Below are positions 1 through 6,944 of a DNA stretch of 7,042 bases, one piece after another. Origin of the DNA: Gemmatimonadota bacterium (lineage in GTDB: Bacteria; Gemmatimonadota; Gemmatimonadetes; Gemmatimonadales; GWC2-71-9); the NCBI GenBank assembly GCA_022573095.1, contig JACZUR010000121.1, positions 1 through 7,042 of the forward strand, written 5' to 3'. A program made the translations under genes and the position numbers. Position 1 is the stretch's first letter; every line of letters starts with the position of its first letter. A model generated the notes under the pieces. It ran no database searches. It was not told where the DNA came from and was given only the letters and a program-made list of their open reading frames with translations.

Positions 1-259
1 CCGTGAACAAGGCGTCGACATCCACGACGGTATTCACCGTAACCGGCTCGAGGCATCGCCTGCAGTCCTCTATCACTCGGGCCTTCAAGTGTCCCCGCCA
101 GTAGACCTGTGTTCCTCCAGCACTGGAAATGCGGCCGTCGATTTTCACCGGTTCAGCGATGTTAAGATCAAGCCCGTCGAACAGGGGGTCGTCGACAGCC
201 ACCTCACTGTCCAACGTCACCGGTCCGTCCTTCAGGGAACTCAGGTCAACTAAGAGCAT
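1..259 (-). CDS. DUF177/YceD family protein, N-terminal part, cut by the window edge
   Basis: The first 86 residues are visible, starting at ATG 259-257, and the gene runs off the left edge. I translated it by hand. The N-terminus (MLLVDLSSLKDGPV) resembles members of this family. The family signature CxxCL appears as EDCRRCLEPV, with Cys66 and Cys69, and is preceded by a beta-rich stretch containing YWRGHLKARV. DUF177 proteins (YceD of E. coli) are linked to 23S rRNA accumulation, and the gene is usually followed by rpmF (ribosomal protein L32) and often by plsX and fab genes; those would lie outside the window. It starts 43 bases after ndk on the same strand. AAAGG lies only two bases before the ATG and TAGG ten bases before it, so the ribosome site is not textbook. 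An in-frame TTG six codons upstream is a weaker alternative start. The family call is fairly secure; the exact function is not. Confidence 0.82.
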   Translation of the reverse strand, partial: MLLVDLSSLKDGPVTLDSEVAVDDPLFDGLDLNIAEPVKIDGRISSAGGTQVYWRGHLKARVIEDCRRCLEPVTVNTVVDVDALFT

Positions 260-302
260 AACCTTTAAACCTAGCAATGACACGGAGTTGCGTCAACGCG
301 CG

Positions 303-725
303 CTACCCCTGAAGCGCGTTGAGCTCATCCTCCGAGAAGAAGAACGCCGTCTCGCGCTCGGCGGTTTCCGCCGAATCCGACGCATGTATCGCGTTGCGTT
401 CCTTAGACTCGGCATACAGTCCCCGAACACTACCCTTCGTGGCCTCGGCAGGATCGGTGGCGCCAATCGCTTCTCTCAGCGCCCTAACCGCGTCTTCGTG
501 TTCGAGGAGCACCGGCATACATGCTCCTGACGTCATGAACTTAACGAGCGAATCATAGAACGGCTGCTCCTTATGGACCACATAAAAGGCCCTCGCCTGT
601 GCTTGCGACAAGCGCATGAATCTCGCTGCCCGAATCGTGAATCCGGCTCCCTCTAGGTGCGCCAGAATCTTGCCTATTTTACCGCCGGCCACAGCATCCG
701 GTTTTATTATCGCAAGTGTTTTCAT
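303..725 (-). CDS. ndk: Nucleoside diphosphate kinase
   Basis: This cytoplasmic enzyme moves the gamma phosphate of ATP onto other NDPs through a phosphohistidine intermediate. The protein is 140 residues, normal for the family. The conserved KPDAV is at residues 8-12. The catalytic loop NAIHASDSAE places the active histidine at residue 114, with Asn111 before it and SDS after it. RETAFFF near the C-terminus is also typical. The segment before the histidine reads GSVRGLYAES rather than the GTIRGDF type; I recall similar LYAES variants in other bacterial Ndk proteins, so I take it as lineage variation. A longer open frame reaches up to 890, but residues upstream of this ATG overlap the CBS gene and are not Ndk-like. 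AAGGG just before the ATG supports the start. The gene follows the EIIA-CBS gene by 20 bases. Ndk next to succinyl-CoA synthetase makes sense for balancing ATP and GTP pools. Confidence 0.96.
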   Translation of the reverse strand: MKTLAIIKPDAVAGGKIGKILAHLEGAGFTIRAARFMRLSQAQARAFYVVHKEQPFYDSLVKFMTSGACMPVLLEHEDAVRALREAIGATDPAEATKGSVRGLYAESKERNAIHASDSAETAERETAFFFSEDELNALQG

Positions 726-745
726 CTTTCCCTTATCAATCCCCG

Positions 746-1645
746 TCACGGGCCGAATAGCTTTCCGACCACCTCTCCCCGAGTAAGAGTTCCGATCAGA
801 ACCCCATCTCGGACTACCGGAAAACGCGGTACATCCCTGTTTACCATCATGGTCGCGACATCCGCCAGTGTGTGTTCCTCTGAGATGCACAACACGCTCT
901 TGTCCATAACCTCACGGACGGGAATCTTCCGCGGATCTGACTCCTCGCCAGGCAATCGCCTGCGAGCAGCCACAAACTCACCGCTCTTCATTCGCTTCAC
1001 ATACTTGGGCAGCATGACCCTCAAGATTTCACGGTGGCTCACCATTCCAAGCACCTCCCCGGTATCCGACACCACCGGAAGGGAGGGTACATTCTTCGAC
1101 ACCATGATGCTTGCCGCTTCGTAGAGCGTCATGTCGCCTTTCACTGAAAGCACCCTTCGACTCATCAGGTCGTGAACCGTCAAGTAGCCGCTCAGGTTCG
1201 CACTCTCAAATTCCTGCAACCCCAGCACGGCCTCGGAATCCCGCGCCTCGAGCATGGACTCGACCAATTCGTCCTGGCTCAACAAACGTGCAAAGGCGTT
1301 TATCGCCTGGAGGAAGAGCGACGCCTCCTTTTGCGGTGCAACCAATAGAACCATGATATGCACCAGTTTGGTCAACCCACCTTCGCCCCTAAGCGGCTCA
1401 GGTGACATGCCTATTGCCGCAGATATCGCACGCACTGCGTCGGTTCTCAAATGTTGAACAAACGCGTACTGACCAACTGTTGTGCCGGCACGATAGTCGC
1501 CCAGGAACTCGTCTAGTTCTTCGACATTTCGAACAATCCCTGCAGCTTCCATCGTGTACGCCAGTTCACGCGCGGCGTCCGCCACCGTCTCCGCCTGAAG
1601 CGGGATGACAACCCTGTCGGCGCCGAGCAGTTCGATGAGCTTCAT
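746..1645 (-). CDS. PTS EIIA type-2-like domain fused to two CBS domains
   Basis: The protein has 299 residues and no membrane segment. Residues 1-145 look like a fructose/mannitol-type EIIA phosphoacceptor domain: RAGTTVGQYAFVQHLRTDAV (52-71) aligns with the region that usually ends in PHxR, giving His65 as the likely phosphorylation site, and LVHIMVLLVAP (94-104) matches a second core strand. Residues 155-210 form CBS domain 1 (VHDLMSRRVLSV ... VPSLPVV ... LGMVSHREIL). A basic linker of about 30 residues follows, then CBS domain 2 (242-297; VREVMDKSVLCI ... VPRFPVV ... IGTLTRGEV). CBS pairs commonly bind AMP, ADP or ATP. The Pro normally preceding the active His is Gln64 here. No EIIB, EIIC, HPr or EI gene is present in the window, so a regulatory role is more likely than sugar transport; that is inference. 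It starts four bases after the sucD stop, with AAAGGA upstream inside sucD. Confidence 0.85.
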   Translation of the reverse strand: MKLIELLGADRVVIPLQAETVADAARELAYTMEAAGIVRNVEELDEFLGDYRAGTTVGQYAFVQHLRTDAVRAISAAIGMSPEPLRGEGGLTKLVHIMVLLVAPQKEASLFLQAINAFARLLSQDELVESMLEARDSEAVLGLQEFESANLSGYLTVHDLMSRRVLSVKGDMTLYEAASIMVSKNVPSLPVVSDTGEVLGMVSHREILRVMLPKYVKRMKSGEFVAARRRLPGEESDPRKIPVREVMDKSVLCISEEHTLADVATMMVNRDVPRFPVVRDGVLIGTLTRGEVVGKLFGP

Positions 1646-1649
1646 CGAG

Positions 1650-2519
1650 CTACGAGTGTTCCTTTATGAGCTCAACCACGTCGGCGGGCCTGCTCATTAC
1701 TGCAACACCGGCTTCTTTGAGGGCTTGCATCTTCTCACTAGCCGTCCCGCTCGAACCCGAGATGATAGCTCCGGCATGTCCCATGCGCCGGCCCGGCGGC
1801 GCGGTCTGACCGGCAATGAACCCAACCACCGGTTTTGAGACTTTGTCGGCGACGAACTGGGCGGCCTTCTGTTCATCCGTGCCGCCTATCTCACCGATCA
1901 TCACTATAGCGTCCGTATGCGGATCGTTCTGGAATGCCTCAAGGCAATCGATGAAGTTGGTTCCTATCAGAGGATCACCTCCTATGCCAACGCATGTTGA
2001 CTGACCTATACCGTTCACCGTCAACTGGTTTACCACTTCGTAGGTTAGGGTTCCGCTGCGCGAAACTACTCCCACGTTGCCGGCTTTGCAGATCTGACCG
2101 GGGATTATCCCCACCTTCGATTCACCCGGCGTGATTGCGCCTGGACAGTTGGGACCGAGGAGTCGCGCGCCGTGTTCTTTCAGAAAGGGCAAGACACGCG
2201 TCATTTCCAGAACCGGTATTCCCTCGGTTATACACACGATGAACATGATACCCGCCGCGGCGGCTTCAAAGACAGCGTCGGCCGCGAACGCAGCCGGTAC
2301 GTAGATTGCCGCTACGTTCGCTCCCGTGGACTCTATCGCTTCGCCGACTGTATTGAATATGGGAACCTCATCCTCGAATCGCTGGCCGCCCTTGCCGGGG
2401 GTGACACCAGCCACGACGTTAGTGCCGTACTCGCGCATCTGCGACGCGTGGAACGAACCATCCCGCCCGGTGATTCCCTGCACAACCAATTTCGTATTCT
2501 TGTCTATGAAGATGCTCAT
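1650..2519 (-). CDS. sucD: Succinyl-CoA synthetase (succinate-CoA ligase) alpha subunit
   Basis: With SucC it converts succinyl-CoA, ADP (or GDP) and phosphate to succinate, CoA and ATP (or GTP) in the TCA cycle. The length of 289 residues equals that of E. coli SucD. The Rossmann CoA-binding start is clear: VQGITGRDGSFHASQM (13-28). Residues 121-127 read LGPNCPG, and SRSGTLTYE (153-161) is the phosphate-binding region. The phosphorylated active-site histidine is His248 in RRMGHAGAIISG, and Glu210 in IGEIGG is the conserved partner. The ATG overlaps the sucC stop as ATGA, and GGGGGAAG lies a few bases upstream within sucC. This points to coupled translation giving equal amounts of the two subunits. 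All key residues are present, so it should be active. Confidence 0.98.
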   Translation of the reverse strand: MSIFIDKNTKLVVQGITGRDGSFHASQMREYGTNVVAGVTPGKGGQRFEDEVPIFNTVGEAIESTGANVAAIYVPAAFAADAVFEAAAAGIMFIVCITEGIPVLEMTRVLPFLKEHGARLLGPNCPGAITPGESKVGIIPGQICKAGNVGVVSRSGTLTYEVVNQLTVNGIGQSTCVGIGGDPLIGTNFIDCLEAFQNDPHTDAIVMIGEIGGTDEQKAAQFVADKVSKPVVGFIAGQTAPPGRRMGHAGAIISGSSGTASEKMQALKEAGVAVMSRPADVVELIKEHS

Positions 2520-3661
2520 GCGACTTCCCCCACCATCTCAACCGCTTTCTGCACTGCTTCATCCATGTCGAGCAGAGCGGTAAGACCAGCCTTCTCCAAT
2601 ATCTGCACGGCTTCCCTCTCGTTCGTGCCGGTCAATCGAATGACCAAAGGGCGCCCGAGCTCAAACTCCTCGATCGCCGCCACTATTCCCTTTGCTACGT
2701 CGTCGCACCGCGTGATACCACCGAATATGTTGAACAGCACGGATTGCACGTTCGAGTCGGCACTGATGATCTTCAGCGCAGTAATTACTTTCTGAGGATT
2801 ACTGCTGCCGCCAATATCGAGGAAGTTGGCCGGCTCGCCACCATAATATTTCACTAGATCCATGGTTGCCATCGCCAGGCCAGCGCCGTTGACGCAGCAT
2901 CCGACATTCCCCTCGAGCTTGACATAAGACAACCCCGCCTCGCGCGCCTCGACCTCGGCGGGATCCTCAGCACTTAGATCTCTGAGGGCCTCGATTGCCG
3001 GCCGCCTATCAAGTTCGTTATCGTCCACAACGATTTTTGCGTCGAGCGCCAAGACTGCCCCATCGGGAGTGCTAGCAAGTGGGTTTATCTCAGCCAGCGA
3101 CGCTCCAACGTGGGTAAACACCGCATACAACTTGCTGATGATCGCTGCCGCTTGGCGCACCAGCTTGATGTCGTCGAAAAGTTTGAACGCGAGGGACATG
3201 GCCTCGTGCTGTAGAATTCCGTAGCGCGGATCGATCGCAAGGCGAAAGATTTTTTCCGGCGTCGCCGCCGCGACCTCCTCGATGTCAACGCCGCCCGCCC
3301 GGCTCACCATCACTACAGGACGCTGACTCTCACGGTCTATGATAACAGCGAGGTAACTTTCTGTGGCAATATCCGCAATCGGCGCTACAAGGACCTTATC
3401 CACCCTAAGTCCCTTGATAGTCATCCCCAAGATCGCCTCTGCATGCGACCTAGCTTCCTCGGCGTCCTTGGCAAGTTTGACTCCGCCGGCCTTGCCGCGC
3501 CCACCCGTGTGTACTTGAGCTTTGACAACAACACCACCATCCCCCCCCACCCTACCGGCGATCTCCGCAACTTCTTCAGGTGAAACGGCCACATCGGCCT
3601 CAGGAACAGGGATTCCACCATCTCGTAGCAGTACCCTTGCCTGGTACTCGTGAAGATTCAC
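2516..3661 (-). CDS. sucC: Succinyl-CoA synthetase (succinate-CoA ligase) beta subunit
   Basis: This is the ATP-grasp subunit that binds the nucleotide. It has 381 residues from a GTG start at 3661-3659, against 388 in E. coli. The N-terminus MNLHEYQARVLL is diagnostic and fixes the start; an in-frame ATG at 3733 would add 24 unrelated residues lying inside the carbamate kinase gene. Visible motifs are VVVKAQVHTGGRGKAGGVK (44-62, nucleotide and phosphate binding), EINPLA (191-196) and Asp207 for magnesium, GNVGCCVNGAGLAMATMD (251-268), ANFLDIGGSS (278-287) and NIFGGITRCD (311-320). The last two belong to the flavodoxin-like ligase domain. The GTG overlaps the carbamate kinase stop as GTGA. 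Whether it prefers ATP or GTP cannot be told by eye. Codons 38-41 contain a run of eight G residues, a possible frameshift-prone spot, but the frame is intact. Confidence 0.98.
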   Translation of the reverse strand: MNLHEYQARVLLRDGGIPVPEADVAVSPEEVAEIAGRVGGDGGVVVKAQVHTGGRGKAGGVKLAKDAEEARSHAEAILGMTIKGLRVDKVLVAPIADIATESYLAVIIDRESQRPVVMVSRAGGVDIEEVAAATPEKIFRLAIDPRYGILQHEAMSLAFKLFDDIKLVRQAAAIISKLYAVFTHVGASLAEINPLASTPDGAVLALDAKIVVDDNELDRRPAIEALRDLSAEDPAEVEAREAGLSYVKLEGNVGCCVNGAGLAMATMDLVKYYGGEPANFLDIGGSSNPQKVITALKIISADSNVQSVLFNIFGGITRCDDVAKGIVAAIEEFELGRPLVIRLTGTNEREAVQILEKAGLTALLDMDEAVQKAVEMVGEVA

Positions 3662-4617
3662 TCGTCGTATCCTCTGAAAATCGTTGTACCGCACTCTCCT
3701 CGAAGAGCAGCTTCTCCCGCGGAGAGGTTGCATATGATAGCACGCCGGCCACCGGCCTCCACGAAAGTCACACCCGCCTCCACCTTGGGTTTCATGCTAC
3801 CTGCGCCAAGACCGCCCTTGGAAAGTAACTCCCGGGCCTCTGCCATACTGAGTTTGGTGAGCAGCTTTCGGTTCTCACTATTCCAGTCGTCATAGACACC
3901 TTCTACGTCCGTCAGGATCAGCAGTATCTCGGCACCGATGCTTTCAGCCAGCACCGCCGCTGAGAGATCTTTATCAACTACGGCCTCGATACCCTCCCAC
4001 TCCCGCTCGGGAGTCTCGTAGACAGGTGGCCCGCCTCCTCCGGCTGCCACGACTATCTTTCCACTCTCGATGAGCTCTGCAACGGCATCGGACTCGACGA
4101 TCCTGACCGGCCGTGGACTTGGCGCCAATCTGCGCCAGTTCCCTCTGCCATCTTTGCCAACCTTACCGCCTCTTGCTTCCAGCATTTCTTTCTTTTTCTG
4201 CGTCAACGCATGCCCGATAGGTTTGGAAGGATCACTTATACCCGGATCATCTCGCCTTACTTCGGTTTGCGTGATGACCGTGATCACCTCTCTGTCAACA
4301 CCAGCGCGGCGCAAAGCGTTCTGAAGCGACTGCTGGATCATGTACCCGATCCAGCCCGCAGTTGACGTGACGAGAATTCCCAGCGGCAGAGGCGCGACAT
4401 CCGCTTCCGCTACTTCATTGCGCACCAGTTCATCACCCACCTGCGGACCGTTCCCATGCACGATCGCTATGCCCCATCCCTGTGCGGCCAAGCGTACGAT
4501 ACCGTGAAGAGATTCCCTTGTGTGACGAAATTGGCTAGCTATCGTCGCTAGTTCGCCCGCCGGAGCCAGGGCATTACCTCCCACGGCAACCACGACGGTG
4601 CCCCGAGTGTCGTTCAT
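3658..4617 (-). CDS. arcC: Carbamate kinase
   Basis: The enzyme catalyses the reversible reaction ATP + carbamate = ADP + carbamoyl phosphate, and in catabolism usually makes ATP. It has 319 residues, typical for the amino-acid kinase fold. Visible motifs are VVVAVGGNAL (8-17), AIVHGNGPQVGDEL (51-64), TAGWIGYMIQQSL (86-98), DPSKPIG (129-135), WRRLAPSPRP (161-170), VVAAGGGGPPV (189-199), EAVVDKDLSAAVLA (211-224), LLILTDVEGVY (232-242) and GSMKPKVEA (273-281). Together these mark carbamate kinase rather than glutamate, aspartate or UMP kinase. No arginine deiminase (arcA), ornithine carbamoyltransferase (arcB), antiporter or purine-degradation gene is present here, so the source of carbamoyl phosphate is unknown. 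The ATG is 40 bases after the phosphomutase gene, with only a weak AGAG about 13 bases upstream. Its TGA overlaps the sucC GTG, so it is probably translated together with succinyl-CoA synthetase. Confidence 0.95.
   Translation of the reverse strand: MNDTRGTVVVAVGGNALAPAGELATIASQFRHTRESLHGIVRLAAQGWGIAIVHGNGPQVGDELVRNEVAEADVAPLPLGILVTSTAGWIGYMIQQSLQNALRRAGVDREVITVITQTEVRRDDPGISDPSKPIGHALTQKKKEMLEARGGKVGKDGRGNWRRLAPSPRPVRIVESDAVAELIESGKIVVAAGGGGPPVYETPEREWEGIEAVVDKDLSAAVLAESIGAEILLILTDVEGVYDDWNSENRKLLTKLSMAEARELLSKGGLGAGSMKPKVEAGVTFVEAGGRRAIICNLSAGEAALRGECGTTIFRGYDE
3670..3675 (-). promoter_or_regulatory. Ribosome binding site of sucC
   Basis: AGAGGA on the minus strand lies eight bases before the GTG start of sucC, inside the last codons of carbamate kinase. 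It supports the GTG rather than the upstream in-frame ATG at 3733 and fits translation re-initiation at the four-base overlap. Confidence 0.65.
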
Positions 4618-4657
4618 GCCAATATTTAACTCTGCACGCTGTGGCGTCGCAACCTGC

Positions 4658-6031
4658 CTATACCACTACCCCCTGCCGCCTAAGCCACCCTTCGACTTCA
4701 TCTCGGTATCGCTGCATCTGTTCTTGCGTCGACGCCTCAAAACGCATCACGATAACCGGTTCCGTATTCGACGCTCTGATCAGGCCCCATCCTTCCGCGA
4801 AGTTCACGCGCGCGCCATCCAGCGTCAGAACTTCATACATCGCTGAAAAATGTTCGGCGGCGCGCTCGACTATGGAGAATTTCTGTTCGTCCGGACAGTC
4901 AACTCGAAGTTCAGGAGTGGCAAATGTCTCGGGTATGTCGGAGGTCAACGCCGAAAGGGGACCATCCTGTTTCGCCATGAAATCCAGCAGTCGCGCCGCA
5001 GCGAAGAGAGCGTCATCAAAGCCCAGATAGTCGCCGCCAAAGAACATGTGGCCACTCATCTCGCCGGCGAGAGGCGCGTTTAGCTCTTTCATCTTGGCCT
5101 TTATGAGTGAGTGACCCGTCTTCCAAATCACCGGCTCCAGGCCCACTTTTTTCAACTCATCGTGGAGAACATTTGAACATTTTACGTCAAAGATCACCGA
5201 GTGTCCGGGGCCACTTCGGCTCGCCAGATCCCTCCCAAGCAAGATCAGTAGATGATCGCCAAATACCACTCGCCCTGTTTCGTCCACCGCACCGATTCTG
5301 TCACCGTCGCCGTCAAACGCGATTCCTATCTCTGCGCGGGAGCGTCGTACAGTTTCCTGTAGATCAACCAAATTTTCCATGACCGTCGGATCCGGATGAT
5401 GGTTAGGAAACGTCCCATCCGACTCACAAAACAGAGGCACGACATCGGCTCCCAGTCGCGTCAGAACATGCTCGGCAATCAAACTCGCAACACCGTTGCC
5501 GCAGTCCACAACGACCCTTACATGCCGCTGTAGCGGACCGTTGCGCTCGACTATCGCCTCGGCGTAGTCTCGCAGTACGTGGGACTCGATCTCGAGTTGG
5601 CCGACACCGGAATCCGCCGACCCTCCGTCGATCATACGTTTGATTTCCTGGATCTGTTCACCGTAAACGGCACCGTCGGACGTGATCATCTTAAAGCCGT
5701 TGAATTCCGGGGGATTATGGGAACCGGTTACTTGTACTCCTCCATCCGATTCCAGCTGCCATGCCGCGAAGTAGAGTCCCGGTGTCGGCAACATACCCAC
5801 GTCTACCGCCGTCGCGCCTGCGGCGGCGATACCGTCGCGCATCGCACTTGCGAGAAGATCACCAGAGGGCCGGTTATCGCGACCCACTGCGATCCTCGCC
5901 GGGCGTGTCAACTGGCGCTGGATAATCGTAGCGAGCGCACGTCCCACTTCATGAGCGAGCTGAGGTGTCAGCTCGTCGCCGACGATGCCTCTAATGTCGT
6001 ATTGCCTGAATGCCTGCTGGGGAACGTTCAC
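4658..6031 (-). CDS. Phosphomannomutase/phosphoglucomutase (alpha-D-phosphohexomutase family)
   Basis: It interconverts hexose 6-phosphate and 1-phosphate, supplying mannose-1-P or glucose-1-P for GDP-mannose, UDP-glucose and surface polysaccharides. The 457-residue length suits the AlgC/ManB/CpsG type. All four active-site segments are visible: the catalytic serine loop VTGSHNPPEFNGFKM (101-115, Ser104), the magnesium loop FDGDGDRIGAVD (239-250, Asp240/242/244), the sugar-binding loop GEMSGHMFFGGD (323-334), and the phosphate-binding loop EGWGLIRASNTEPVIVMRFE (413-432). The N-terminal FRQYDIRGIVGDELT is also typical. The start is GTG at 6031-6029, with GGAAG a few bases upstream, 32 bases after the nuoN stop. 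GEMSGH suits a mannose/glucose mutase rather than a glucosamine mutase (GlmM), but the split between manB, algC and pgm activity cannot be settled here, so no symbol is given. Confidence 0.94.
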   Translation of the reverse strand: MNVPQQAFRQYDIRGIVGDELTPQLAHEVGRALATIIQRQLTRPARIAVGRDNRPSGDLLASAMRDGIAAAGATAVDVGMLPTPGLYFAAWQLESDGGVQVTGSHNPPEFNGFKMITSDGAVYGEQIQEIKRMIDGGSADSGVGQLEIESHVLRDYAEAIVERNGPLQRHVRVVVDCGNGVASLIAEHVLTRLGADVVPLFCESDGTFPNHHPDPTVMENLVDLQETVRRSRAEIGIAFDGDGDRIGAVDETGRVVFGDHLLILLGRDLASRSGPGHSVIFDVKCSNVLHDELKKVGLEPVIWKTGHSLIKAKMKELNAPLAGEMSGHMFFGGDYLGFDDALFAAARLLDFMAKQDGPLSALTSDIPETFATPELRVDCPDEQKFSIVERAAEHFSAMYEVLTLDGARVNFAEGWGLIRASNTEPVIVMRFEASTQEQMQRYRDEVEGWLRRQGVVV

Positions 6032-6063
6032 GATTCTTCCGGGGGCGCGGGGGCGAAGTGGTA

Positions 6064-6666
6064 CTAACGGTCCATCGCAGCGACAGCAGCGCTCTGCACG
6101 GGGGATTCTGATCCGGCGCTGTCACGCGCCATATCCAACAGTTTGTTGGGCCACACACCAAACAAGATCAGCAGAATTGCCGTGCTGGTGACAACCCACC
6201 TTGCTGCACCGATGAGGTTTGTTGACTCGTGCGCCCGTTCCACCGTCGCAGGTTTCATGTACATAGCCATGACAACCGGCAGATAGTAACCGGCTGAGAT
6301 GACACTACCGACAACAAGCAGGACGGCAAGCACGTTGAGCTCTGCCGCAATCGCTGCAGATAGGATATACCATTTCCCAATGAATCCCAGCGTGCCCGGA
6401 AAGCCGAGCAACGACATCATGAAAATCGTCATCGCTAGGGCGAGTCCCGGCCGTTTGGAAGCCAAGCCAGCAAAACTGTCGATCAGAACCGTATGTTCGC
6501 CATCTCTTCCAGCGACGCTTAGGATGGCGAAAGCACCCACAGTCATCAGCGTGTAAGCAAAGATATAGAACAGCAACGCCGCTGCTCCCATTGGACTGCC
6601 GCTGGAAACCGCAACCAGCAGATACCCTGCGTGTCCAATCGAACTGTACGCGAGCATGCGCTTCAA
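6064..6666 (-). CDS. nuoN: NADH-quinone oxidoreductase subunit N, C-terminal part, 5' end broken near 6667
   Basis: This is the end of a proton-pumping membrane subunit of complex I. About 200 residues are NuoN-like, against roughly 480-500 in the full protein. They begin LKRMLAYSSIGHAGYLLVAV; in complete NuoN this is usually preceded by something like QTN. Hydrophobic stretches near residues 12-28, 30-51, 75-95, 100-133 and 155-172 look like membrane helices. LGFPGTLGFIGKWYIL (87-102) contains Lys98, probably the conserved channel lysine of a late helix. The tail after residue 175 is short and polar, ending at TAG 6066-6064. The codon at 6666-6664 is TTG, read as Leu, not a real start. Upstream the same frame stays open to a stop at 6795-6793, but those residues are not NuoN-like or hydrophobic. 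The other two minus frames are no better, so a simple frameshift is unlikely. nuoN is usually the last nuo gene, which fits its place at the head of this run. Confidence 0.88.
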   Translation of the reverse strand: MKRMLAYSSIGHAGYLLVAVSSGSPMGAAALLFYIFAYTLMTVGAFAILSVAGRDGEHTVLIDSFAGLASKRPGLALAMTIFMMSLLGFPGTLGFIGKWYILSAAIAAELNVLAVLLVVGSVISAGYYLPVVMAMYMKPATVERAHESTNLIGAARWVVTSTAILLILFGVWPNKLLDMARDSAGSESPVQSAAVAAMDR

Positions 6667-6746
6667 TCGGCATATTGGGTGCCACGTCGTGCTCCTCGCA
6701 CCAGCGTCCCTTGAAACGTCGTTCTGGGCCGGTTTTGGCGCTTCAA
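6658..6746. repeat. 9-base direct repeat flanking the nuoN break
   Basis: GCGCTTCAA is found at 6658-6666 and 6738-6746, 80 bases apart. The first copy encodes the last NuoN-like residues (LKR on the minus strand), so NuoN similarity stops exactly at its edge. It could be microhomology at a join, a target-site duplication or chance; the short length keeps confidence low. Confidence 0.35.
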
Positions 6747-6928
6747 CCGCTCGGCTGGGAACGATTCTGCAGTTCCGCGCCGGCTGACCCGTTCACGACT
6801 TTTGGGCCGCTCGAACCGTTCTTCCCCGTCCGATGGCCCCGTCGCTTTCGTCCGTCGCGCCCCTCATCCGTCGTATCCGCGCAGCAAGCTTGCCGCAAAC
6901 CGCCGTTCGGAGTCGATTTCCTTTTGTC

Positions 6929-6937
6929 GGAGGAGGG
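6929..6937 (+). promoter_or_regulatory. Strong Shine-Dalgarno candidate on the plus strand
   Basis: GGAGGAGGG precedes an ATG at 6945; the AGGAGG core ends eight bases before the ATG, which is near-ideal spacing. It is stronger than any ribosome site seen for the minus-strand genes. I see no clear -35/-10 promoter in front of it. Confidence 0.35.
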
Positions 6938-6944
6938 TCTGCGA

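Noticed and set aside
286..297. Short inverted repeat (GTTG...CAAC) between ndk and the DUF177 gene as a terminator
   Set aside because: The four-base stem is too short and lacks a following T-run; the genes are probably co-transcribed.
129..530. Plus-strand 133-codon open frame
   Set aside because: It is antisense to ndk and the DUF177 gene, both supported by family motifs.
726..890. N-terminal extension of ndk up to 890
   Set aside because: The extra 55 residues overlap the 3' end of the EIIA-CBS gene in another frame and do not resemble Ndk, which begins at the ATG at 725.
2172..2795. Plus-strand 207-codon open frame
   Set aside because: It lies antisense to sucD and sucC, which are complete and well conserved; the translation has no family character.
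5579..6067. Plus-strand 162-codon open frame
   Set aside because: It is antisense to the start of the phosphomutase gene and is a shadow of its codon pattern.
6752..6782. Imperfect hairpin as a terminator
   Set aside because: The five-base stem with an internal loop and a four-base outer stem is weak, and no T-run follows on either strand.
6667..6795. Frameshift as the cause of the nuoN truncation
   Set aside because: All three minus frames upstream of 6667 lack the hydrophobic helices expected of NuoN, so shifting the frame does not restore the protein.
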